NCBI RefSeq assembly: GCF_014697355.1
Contig: NZ_JACJRQ010000050.1
Coordinates: 1-51,061, forward strand
Length of the DNA: 51,061 bases
Direction: 5' to 3'
DNA from: Nostoc calcicola FACHB-3891
GTDB taxonomy: Bacteria; Cyanobacteriota; Cyanobacteriia; Cyanobacteriales; Nostocaceae
Positions within the stretch are counted from its first letter, which is position 1. Every line of letters starts with the position of its first letter. The position numbers and the translations under genes were made by a program. The notes under the pieces were generated by a model. That model ran no database searches, had not been told where the DNA came from, and saw only the letters and a program-made list of their open reading frames with translations. Shown piece after piece: positions 17,347-24,543 of this stretch.

Positions 17347-20300
17347 TCCTGATGCTAGTCAAAAAGGCTAGGTTATTAAATTTGACGTTTCTATTGGAAT
17401 AAGTGTAAGTAGAGATTGTACCAATTCCTTCATCTCCAATTAGCTTACTGTAAGGATTCAGCTTAAATGCTATATTTCGGTTAACTTCGTATCTAGAAAA
17501 ATGAAATAAAGTAATGTACTGCACAATAGCTTGTTGCAAAGGTGAATTTTTATCCAGAAGACCTGCCATAATATCTCTGGTATCAGCAACATCATAAATA
17601 TTTAATAAAGTACTGTAACAAACTACACTGTTAAAAAATGTGCGTTGCTTGTCTACAGAACGTCCTGTAAAAAGGTTAAGGAATACTCTAGTTTGTTGGC
17701 TTTTATCTTTAGATAACTTTTCTAATTCTTCAGTATCAGGAATGTAAAAAGAATCAACTGTTCCAGGAGTTAAATTTAGGGCAGGATAAGTATCCATAAA
17801 TATTGGATACAGCTTAATATCTGGTTTGCCTTGTTTAAGATACTGAACTACACTCTGAGACATAAAGAATAATGAATCTGGGTCGGATTCCAATTTAGTT
17901 ATACCCAAGCTTCTACTATATGGAGCTTTGGCTATATATAGAAAATGTTGATACCCTTGCTGGTAAAGCTTGCTAATTTCATCTTTAATAATCTCTGGCT
18001 GCGTATATATTTTCGAGTGTGGTTGATTATCAGCAAACGTTTTGATAGTTTCAATTTTTACTGCTGTATCAGATACCTTATTAATGACAATAATTTCCCC
18101 ATAAATATTAGAAATTCTGGCTGTTTTGTCTTTCTCATCCCAAACAGCATCACTTAACCAGCTAGAAACTACTATAATTGCTAGTTTATTCAGTTGAGGT
18201 TGATAACCTCCTTTAAACTCAAAAGTTTTAGGGACTAAACCGTACATTGATGACAAAGCATTTTTGACACGGAAATCAAAATCTGCTGGTTTATATTCTC
18301 TATTTTGTGTTTTATTATAGTTATAATTTTTAATATTAATTCCTTGAGTATCGGCCAGACAATCTCTGCGTAAAATATGTGCTAATGCTTTAGATAAAGA
18401 ACTAAGAAATATTTCATCTTCCGTCGTATCTTGAATATCTTTTAAATGCAATCTAACAATTGGAATAAACAGTTTCTCATTGACAGGCTGGCTCTTGAGA
18501 CTGATTTGTTCTCGACAAATATTGATACACAAGTAAGTTAGTAAAGTAAATACCTGCCTATATATTCTTGCTGCTGGGGATTGACTATTATTAAATATAG
18601 TCTCTCTAGCTTGCTTAGGTATCCAGTAAATAGCAATAAGTTTTTGTGATTCATAATATTTTTCATATATGGGATGGTTTTCCCATTTCTTTGTTTCTGG
18701 ATTGTAAGCAATAGGGTAAAATACGCCTGGTAATACTTTAATTCCTGTAGTGTCATATTTCATGGAAAAATTTTGTTTATCGCTATCTGTGAAATAGCGG
18801 ACATCATCAAAAGTAAAAGTGACAGCCAGCGAGGTAAGAGATTGCAAATTAACAGTAGGTTGCACCACCTCGATATACCCTAAAGCTTCTCTAGCTTTTG
18901 CTTTGGCTTGTGATTGGTTTTCTTGATTTAGATCAATTTTAAAAAAATTACGAGACTTGAGAATTTTTGCAGCAGTTTTATTGAGAATAGCTGTGTTAAT
19001 ACATAGTTGAACTGATTTAGATAAAGGAGGTAATATTTCTTTCTTTTTAAGAAAAGTTTGTAACAGATTTTTTAAAGATGCTAGCTTCTGTCTAACTTGC
19101 CAACCATCCTGATTCAATATTAAATTTCTGATGTTGCATAGCACATTTTTTACTTCTTCATCAGAAGTAGCACCTGGTTTCAATTTGTTTAAAACATCTA
19201 TCTCAAACTTGGGAATAGGGTTATAATCTTTATCAGCTACTTTGCCATCTTCATCGACGGCAAAAATAAAATAGTAGAGACAAGCAATAATTAAAACCTT
19301 TGTTTTAAAGTTTTTAGATTTAACTGGATCTTGCAATTGCTCTTGATGCCGTTGACTTGTAGGATCAAGTTCAGTCATATAGTAATCAAGTACAGATTTT
19401 TCATCATAAGCATTTACGGAACCATTCAGCTTTAGCCTCAACCCCAAATTAAATTCTTTAATGCCTTTTTCTTTATCTATGCTTTCGCCTATCACTCCTT
19501 CGTACTCAGGGACGACAGGCAACTTATCAAAAGCATCTGCTTGAGAAAAAGCTGTCCTAAGACTAGTCGCTGTCTCTAATAAATAACTAACTTCAAAATG
19601 TGTATTATCTAAATTTGGTTCGTTAATGTAATCTGATAACAACCTCAACCGATTAATTAAAGTCTCTAAACATTCAAAACCTTCGGTGTTAGAGTTACGT
19701 ATACTAGTTTTCGCACATTCTGCTCTCAAATAATCCAGATAGTCTATTTTGATATCCCGTAAGAGTCTGGGTAGAGATTCTGTATCTACAATTCTTCCAA
19801 TTTCAGTTACTTCAGAGTTCTTTCGTTGTGATATTTCTGTTAAAAGTTCCGTTACTTCTTGCCAATCATCGCTATCATGAGCAGCTATTTTATCTATATA
19901 AAGTCTAAGGCTCTCTAACAACTTATTATCAAACTGCGAGATGCCTTCAAATCTGACATTTAAATGATGAGCTTTGATGACTGATTCACTACCTTTGCGT
20001 CTCTCTTCAGCCAAACTATTTTCAATAGTTAAGCGTTGGGATGTGAAACTATAAGGTTGGTTAAAAGGATAGTTCAATGGTAAAGATGGCTGATTATTAA
20101 AATCAGACAATGAGCTACAAATATTTTCTAAGCAAGCTTGGGTTTGATTTTGTCCACAAGCATTATCAAGTTGTTTTCTTAATTCATTTACAATGACTTG
20201 AATTTTAGAGTAAAACTCTGTTTCTGAAATAAAATTGACAGTTGCAGCTTTAACACCTACTTCTTTGTTTAAAGTATTTAGTGGTTCCTGGTTTGAATTA

Positions 20301-20473
20301 ATAGCAATTTCATATGCAAGTTCATAAGCAGATATCCGTAGTTTATTTCTATCTGGAGATAACTTAAAAATTTTCTTTCTTTGAATTAATTGTATAATTT
20401 TGTCAAGCAACGGAATGTAGTTTAATTGTGCTAAGGGATTGGAACTTTCCTCAAAAGTATGTTTTGATGTCAT
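17327..20473 (-). CDS. Very large unknown protein, first gene of the helicase pair
   Basis: A 1048-residue soluble protein with no family that I recognise. Residues 1-400 are mostly helical (many Leu/Glu/Lys segments, possible short coiled coils). Residues 400-560 include LKVLIIACLYYFIFAV-type hydrophobic helices. From about 765 to 880 there is a β-β-β-α-β run (LAIIVVSSWLSDAV; NIYGEIIVINKV; VKIETIKTF; EIIKDEISKLYQQGY; HFLYIAKAPYS) loosely reminiscent of an RNase H/PIWI-type fold, which is a guess from pattern only. The gene overlaps the downstream helicase gene, so the two products probably act together. The AT-rich, HIP1-free sequence suggests recent acquisition. A role in defence or in plasmid replication are both possible. 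Confidence 0.7.
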   Translation of the reverse strand: MTSKHTFEESSNPLAQLNYIPLLDKIIQLIQRKKIFKLSPDRNKLRISAYELAYEIAINSNQEPLNTLNKEVGVKAATVNFISETEFYSKIQVIVNELRKQLDNACGQNQTQACLENICSSLSDFNNQPSLPLNYPFNQPYSFTSQRLTIENSLAEERRKGSESVIKAHHLNVRFEGISQFDNKLLESLRLYIDKIAAHDSDDWQEVTELLTEISQRKNSEVTEIGRIVDTESLPRLLRDIKIDYLDYLRAECAKTSIRNSNTEGFECLETLINRLRLLSDYINEPNLDNTHFEVSYLLETATSLRTAFSQADAFDKLPVVPEYEGVIGESIDKEKGIKEFNLGLRLKLNGSVNAYDEKSVLDYYMTELDPTSQRHQEQLQDPVKSKNFKTKVLIIACLYYFIFAVDEDGKVADKDYNPIPKFEIDVLNKLKPGATSDEEVKNVLCNIRNLILNQDGWQVRQKLASLKNLLQTFLKKKEILPPLSKSVQLCINTAILNKTAAKILKSRNFFKIDLNQENQSQAKAKAREALGYIEVVQPTVNLQSLTSLAVTFTFDDVRYFTDSDKQNFSMKYDTTGIKVLPGVFYPIAYNPETKKWENHPIYEKYYESQKLIAIYWIPKQARETIFNNSQSPAARIYRQVFTLLTYLCINICREQISLKSQPVNEKLFIPIVRLHLKDIQDTTEDEIFLSSLSKALAHILRRDCLADTQGINIKNYNYNKTQNREYKPADFDFRVKNALSSMYGLVPKTFEFKGGYQPQLNKLAIIVVSSWLSDAVWDEKDKTARISNIYGEIIVINKVSDTAVKIETIKTFADNQPHSKIYTQPEIIKDEISKLYQQGYQHFLYIAKAPYSRSLGITKLESDPDSLFFMSQSVVQYLKQGKPDIKLYPIFMDTYPALNLTPGTVDSFYIPDTEELEKLSKDKSQQTRVFLNLFTGRSVDKQRTFFNSVVCYSTLLNIYDVADTRDIMAGLLDKNSPLQQAIVQYITLFHFSRYEVNRNIAFKLNPYSKLIGDEGIGTISTYTYSNRNVKFNNLAFLTSIRSALYGR

Positions 20474-20673
20474 TATGCAAGTATATTTAAGATTAGGTGT
20501 TTTAACTCGCGCTTATCCGGTGAATTATAGTATAAATGTATTCAAATGAGCAATTGAGAGCAAAAATAGCGAGCTTGCCACCATTTGCCATGCAACTACC
20601 AAAAGTATTGCTATACAAGGCTTTCAGAAAAAAATATTAAATTATACACTATAAGTTTTTGCACGATCGCACC

Positions 20674-21015
20674 CTAATGAGGTTGGTCTAGTTGAACAAT
20701 GATACCAATGAGTGCATCAACATCAACTGGCTTTGTGATGTGGCTTTGAAATTTTGCCTGAAGTGCTTTAAGCTGGTGGAGTTCTGCGGCATAGGCTGTC
20801 TGTTGCCGTCGTGCCTTTGTAGCGCCAACGGCGGTAAACCACTCCCACATCTTTTGGTCACAGTTAAAAGATGCCAGCTTCTTGTTATTCCTTGCCAATC
20901 TGACTGCCAACCTGAGTGGTGCCAACTTGGAGAGTGCTATTGAGATGCTCCCCAATGCACTCCTGTAATTCACCTGTAAGTCCTGAATTATTTTAGTCCA
21001 ATATGATTTTGCCAA
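20674..21015 (-). CDS. Hypothetical protein with a response-regulator-like tail
   Basis: A 113-residue protein overlapping the methyltransferase C-half gene by 28 bases, so it is the last gene of that operon. Residues 1-85 are basic and helical (LRLAVRLARNNKKLASF; ARRQQTAYAAELHQLKALQA) and unrecognised. The last 25 residues, AKFQSHITKPVDVDALIGII, look like the end of a receiver (REC) domain: the GFQ.H..KPV....L...I pattern at the C-terminus of cyanobacterial hybrid kinases. The phosphoacceptor part is missing, so this is probably a fusion with a remnant. Confidence 0.55.
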   Translation of the reverse strand: MAKSYWTKIIQDLQVNYRSALGSISIALSKLAPLRLAVRLARNNKKLASFNCDQKMWEWFTAVGATKARRQQTAYAAELHQLKALQAKFQSHITKPVDVDALIGIIVQLDQPH

Positions 21016-21647
21016 ACTTTTGTCATAAACTTTTTAAATTCTTCCATAATTAGCGGTAAATCACTATCAATTTCTTGGGTTTGTTGCCCATTTGTAATTG
21101 GACGAAACAGACGACGACCTCGACTATCAAAACCAATTTTATCCGCAACTGCCATAAAGATTGAGTAGTCTTCTAGCATTGGTAAATCCCCACCTTTGCG
21201 CTGAAGAATTAAAAAGCTGGTGATAATTCCCAATCCACATTCTACCTGAAAGTTCTCTGTAGGTAACTGAATGGAAGCAATTAGTAAAGCCATGTCTTCT
21301 AATAGCCATTGGCGAAAGTGTGCTTGGTTAGATGAAGACAGAATTCCATTAGATACCAAGATACAGACTATTTCACCAGGTTGCAATTGATTTAAACACT
21401 GTTCTACAAATAAGCACTCTTGTTCTACTTGGGTTTTCAACTTGGATGTAATCACGTAGCTTCCATCTCCGTGTTTTATCCATTTATAAGCCATCTCAAA
21501 TCGGGCTAGTTCTGAATCGCAAGCGAGATTAATTTTGCAATAGGGAGGATTGGCAAGTGCTACAGTAGGCAAGGAAATTGGCAGAGGAGGATTCCTGACA
21601 CAATTTTGAAATAGTTGTTGCCATTCAGTAATTTTAATTTTCATCAA
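20988..21647 (-). CDS. Split N6-adenine methyltransferase, C-terminal half (NPPY)
   Basis: A 219-residue protein carrying the catalytic motif IV of N6-adenine DNA methyltransferases, NPPY at residues 33-36 (LANPPYCKI). It continues with the segment typical of HsdM-like enzymes: EIVCILVSNGILSSSNQAHF, then LLIASIQLPTENF and a β-strand FLILQRKGG. It lacks motif I. The SAM-binding motif I is in the upstream gene (21644-22498), whose stop overlaps this start by 4 bases (ATGA). Together the two cover one class I methyltransferase split between motifs III and IV. The halves would have to associate to work (inference). No specificity subunit is seen nearby. Confidence 0.75.
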   Translation of the reverse strand: MMKIKITEWQQLFQNCVRNPPLPISLPTVALANPPYCKINLACDSELARFEMAYKWIKHGDGSYVITSKLKTQVEQECLFVEQCLNQLQPGEIVCILVSNGILSSSNQAHFRQWLLEDMALLIASIQLPTENFQVECGLGIITSFLILQRKGGDLPMLEDYSIFMAVADKIGFDSRGRRLFRPITNGQQTQEIDSDLPLIMEEFKKFMTKVWQNHIGLK

Positions 21648-22498
21648 AATAAACTTCCTTGCAACATATTTTCTGCTGTAGTATTTTCATATTTGATACC
21701 ATTAATTAGCAAAGTATTATTTAGCTTCGTTTGACGTGTTGATGCGGGAGTTTCATACTTTAAATTTGGTCGGATCAAAGAAATACCCTTGCCAGTCAGG
21801 GTGTCTCCGATGACTAAATCTCCACCTAAACTAGGAATAGGCAATGCCAAGTAGGGAGCGTAAAGCATGAAGTTTAAACTTGCTATTTTTATTAGTAGTG
21901 AATCCCACTCCCAGCCTGTCAAACTGATGGCATAATTGGACATTTCCAATGCTAATCTTCCTGTACCAAGTGCTGGTTCATATATATGAAATGGTGCTAT
22001 TGCAGCAGAACTGTCAACTGCTGCAATAGCCATTGTCCTGGCTGTCCAAGTAGGAGTAGGATAGAATTTAGCTCTTGATTGCCCGTAACGATTAGCAGCC
22101 AACAAATGACCGAAGTAATCGAAGGGACAAGAAATCAAAAGCTTCAGTTCCAGTTCTTGAATAAGACGATTGCTTGCACCGTTACATCCCTCTGGCTCAT
22201 GAGGCAAATTAGCAATACTGGGATGCCCTAGAGCATAAAGTAACCAATCAGTGAAATAGGGAATAAATCTGGAAGGACTGCCACATCCACCTGTAGGAAT
22301 AGATTGCAGACAGCTTGAGAGCATCTGTAAAACTTGAGGATGTCCTAAGTCTAAAAACTCAGTTTGTGGTATTTCTTTAGGCAGTTCTCCAGTTTCCATT
22401 GTCCATCGCCATTGCTCCCACCTACCTTGATATTCATCATCTAATTTCAGTAGTTTTGATAATAGCCATCCATGTTCAAAAGTTGATTTGAGTACCAT
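21644..22498 (-). CDS. Split N6-adenine methyltransferase, N-terminal half (SAM site) with clamp-like tail
   Basis: A 284-residue protein. Residues 1-130 are a helical N-domain. FYPTPTWTARTMA at 145-157 is the F-x-T/P-P element preceding the SAM site. Motif I is E174-P-A-L-G-T-G180, followed by GWEWDSLLIKIASLNFMLY (motif II) and GDTL at 231-234 (motif III). The NPPY motif is absent here and starts the next gene, which overlaps by 4 bases. The protein does not end raggedly: it closes with a polar linker and LQGSLF at the C-terminus, close to the β-clamp-binding pentapeptide. That argues for a real terminus and not a recent frameshift. It is probably cotranscribed with the upstream 22547-23203 gene. 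Confidence 0.75.
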   Translation of the reverse strand: MVLKSTFEHGWLLSKLLKLDDEYQGRWEQWRWTMETGELPKEIPQTEFLDLGHPQVLQMLSSCLQSIPTGGCGSPSRFIPYFTDWLLYALGHPSIANLPHEPEGCNGASNRLIQELELKLLISCPFDYFGHLLAANRYGQSRAKFYPTPTWTARTMAIAAVDSSAAIAPFHIYEPALGTGRLALEMSNYAISLTGWEWDSLLIKIASLNFMLYAPYLALPIPSLGGDLVIGDTLTGKGISLIRPNLKYETPASTRQTKLNNTLLINGIKYENTTAENMLQGSLF

Positions 22499-22522
22499 TG
22501 GGGTTATCTGTAATAAGCATTT

Positions 22523-22547
22523 GCCAATGGCAGAGGCATTAGCCTCT
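22523..22547 (-). repeat. Intercistronic hairpins before the methyltransferase gene
   Basis: GCCA-A-TGGC (22523-22531) and AGAGGC-ATTA-GCCTCT (22532-22547) lie between the stop of the 219-residue gene at 22547 and the start at 22498. The larger hairpin is nearly identical to that at 10826-10839. It may tune expression between cistrons or be a dispersed palindrome. Confidence 0.5.
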
Positions 22548-23203
22548 TAAATCTTGACTTCTGGAATACCTTCTAAATTGACCATTGACGATAACTCAGG
22601 AATGACTATGTTTGATTGTGATTTGTTATCTGGAGATTGAGTCAGTAGTTTAATTAACCATTTTTCAGTCTGTATCTGATCCTTTTTATTCCAGCGTACA
22701 TCTAATCTTTGGGCTGGTTTAACAGGATGTAATGCTAAAACTACGAGTTGTATTTGGTTAGGAGTAACTGAGTATTGTCTAGCCGTAGTCCACAACTTTA
22801 CCCGGTCTTGCCAGCTTAAATGTGGATGGCGTATAGCCCATTCATAAAGCCTGGGAATACCTTGTTTAAATGCTATATTTATTAATACTTGAATAAAGTG
22901 CTTGTCGTCATTAATTGCAAGAGGTGCAATAACTGGATTGTCGACTAATAACTTTTTACGAGATTGAAATATTTCCGGTGCAAGTTCCTGTATTTGATCA
23001 ACCCACTGAGCAATTTGAGGATAGGCATTTAATAAAGGTTCTACAGTCAGTCCTAAAAATAGTTGTCTCATTACCAAAGAGAAGTTATCTGCAACTATAG
23101 AGTCAAAGGCAGAGCGATTTGGATGATATTTTTGACTGGGTAATAGGAGTTGTTGCTGTGTTTTGGTAATTTGTTGAATATCGGCAAGATTAATTACTGG
23201 CAT
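22547..23203 (-). CDS. Hypothetical protein upstream of the split methyltransferase
   Basis: A 218-residue protein when started at ATG 23203 (MPVINLADIQQITK). An in-frame start at 23248 adds 15 residues that look unlike the rest. It is helical and basic: DNFSLVMRQLFLGLTVEPLL, HFIQVLINIAFKQGIPRLYEWA, WQDRVKLWTTARQYSV. It has no motif I recognise. It is the first gene of the minus-strand operon leading to the two methyltransferase halves. Its promoter should lie in 23204-23441, shared with the divergent DUF5674 operon. Confidence 0.6.
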   Translation of the reverse strand: MPVINLADIQQITKTQQQLLLPSQKYHPNRSAFDSIVADNFSLVMRQLFLGLTVEPLLNAYPQIAQWVDQIQELAPEIFQSRKKLLVDNPVIAPLAINDDKHFIQVLINIAFKQGIPRLYEWAIRHPHLSWQDRVKLWTTARQYSVTPNQIQLVVLALHPVKPAQRLDVRWNKKDQIQTEKWLIKLLTQSPDNKSQSNIVIPELSSMVNLEGIPEVKI

Positions 23204-23441
23204 GGTGGAGAGAATATAACATCTCTCCCATGCAGCGGTAAGCTGCAAATTAATTACTTCGATTAATTATGCTTCAATACAGATATACAGCGTATTGCCG
23301 GTTGCAGGAAGTCCAGTTGCAGGAAGTAGAAAATTTAGTTACAAAGCTACGCACCAATTGGGTTTTAATGTTGATAGTTGAAGGCTGATGTAATTAGGCA
23401 AGATAGCCAGGGCAAGCGTATGTTTAATAGGAGTAAGTTTT

Positions 23442-23768
23442 TTGATTGAGATTATTAGAGTTCGTGCTACACCGGGGCAAATTGAGCAGATGCTACAAGA
23501 GTTAAAGTTTTATATTAAGGTAGCGGTAGATATTGAACATCGGATTCTGGCTGGGGGAGGTGAAATGCACTTTTACTGTGAACAGGCGTTGCTAGAAGAT
23601 GGCAGTAAGCAGAGTGATATTTGGGCTGCTAGTTTTAGACCTGATACACAACAAATAATCTATGAGTCTATGGTTAATCTCCGTCCCCGACAGAATCGTT
23701 CAATGGAAATTATGGACGTTAAGATTAGAGAACAGGTTGCCGCAATTATTATGGAGTTTCTGGGATGA
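23442..23768 (+). CDS. DUF5674-family protein
   Basis: A 108-residue protein that starts with TTG at 23442; AGGAG at 23429-23433, eight bases upstream, supports that start. The sequence IRVRATPGQIEQMLQ, VDIEHRILAGGGEMHFYCE, LLEDGSKQSDIW and NLRPRQNRSMEIMD is the pattern of DUF5674, a small family of unknown function found in cyanobacteria and other bacteria. It is the first of three plus-strand genes, overlapping the next by 4 bases (ATGA). DUF5674 members often lie in small paired units, so a toxin-antitoxin-like role is possible but not shown. Confidence 0.75.
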   Translation: MIEIIRVRATPGQIEQMLQELKFYIKVAVDIEHRILAGGGEMHFYCEQALLEDGSKQSDIWAASFRPDTQQIIYESMVNLRPRQNRSMEIMDVKIREQVAAIIMEFLG

Positions 23769-24127
23769 ATAGTGGCTTAACTTATGAGCAAGAAACCTTT
23801 GTGCAAGATAGTATCCCTGTTAAATTGGAAAAATTGGCAACTAATTTAGCACGGATAAGTCAACTTTTCAGTGACTCTACGCATGAGGATGTGGTCAAAA
23901 GCCTGATTAGAGAGACTATGTATTTTCTTGAGTGGATAGCCCCAGATATAGATATTGACAATGCTTTTGAGTTAGCAAACTTAGGAAGGTTTCTCACACG
24001 CTGGCTGTTTAAGTGGGAACAAGCCTGGAATGACACAGAAGCTAAAAACCAGATTATTCAAGAACTTGGTATTTGGTCAGACAGCGTTTTGCAAATGTCA
24101 AAATTACCTGCTGTACAACAATCCTAA
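23765..24127 (+). CDS. Hypothetical protein coupled to the DUF5674 gene
   Basis: A 120-residue, acidic, all-helical protein (VKLEKLATNLARISQLF; VVKSLIRETMYFLEWIAPDI). Its ATG overlaps the DUF5674 stop, so its translation is coupled. The next gene follows after 6 bases. No motif or family recognised. Its composition and coupling would suit a protein partner of the DUF5674 protein or of the third gene. Confidence 0.6.
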   Translation: MNSGLTYEQETFVQDSIPVKLEKLATNLARISQLFSDSTHEDVVKSLIRETMYFLEWIAPDIDIDNAFELANLGRFLTRWLFKWEQAWNDTEAKNQIIQELGIWSDSVLQMSKLPAVQQS

Positions 24128-24133
24128 CTGATA

Positions 24134-24481
24134 ATGACTCAATCTCAACCTCCATTACCACAACCCAAACTAGAATCTGCTGGTATTACCTCTGACCAGT
24201 ATTTTGAATTTACTCCAGAAAAACTAGAACTGAGTAACGGATATTTGGGTTATGGCGGACAAGATCAACTTGGATTTCATTTGTCTGTTCTCACCAACAT
24301 GGGATTGTTGACAGCAGTTCGACATACAAATTTGTCGCTGTGGCTAGAAGCACTCAAAGGTGTAGTGAGGGAAAAACTACCGACTGTCAACGCCCAACCA
24401 GAAGTAGCAGAAGCAATGCTCAATCGATTTAATCGGGCGATTGCAGACTTGGAGGCAGTGATTGAGCATCTGGGACAATAA
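24134..24481 (+). CDS. Hypothetical protein, third gene of the DUF5674 operon
   Basis: A 115-residue protein with a Pro-rich start, a central Gly/Tyr-rich segment (NGYLGYGGQDQLGFHLSVLTNMGLL) and a helical end (AEAMLNRFNRAIADLEAVIEHLGQ). No known motif. It is convergent with the helicase-DUF1998 gene, which ends 62 bases away. Confidence 0.55.
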   Translation: MTQSQPPLPQPKLESAGITSDQYFEFTPEKLELSNGYLGYGGQDQLGFHLSVLTNMGLLTAVRHTNLSLWLEALKGVVREKLPTVNAQPEVAEAMLNRFNRAIADLEAVIEHLGQ

Positions 24482-24543
24482 AATCTGGAATTTGAGCGAT
24501 GTTTACGACGATGCTTGTGTCAAACATCAGGTGCAGCGATGGG

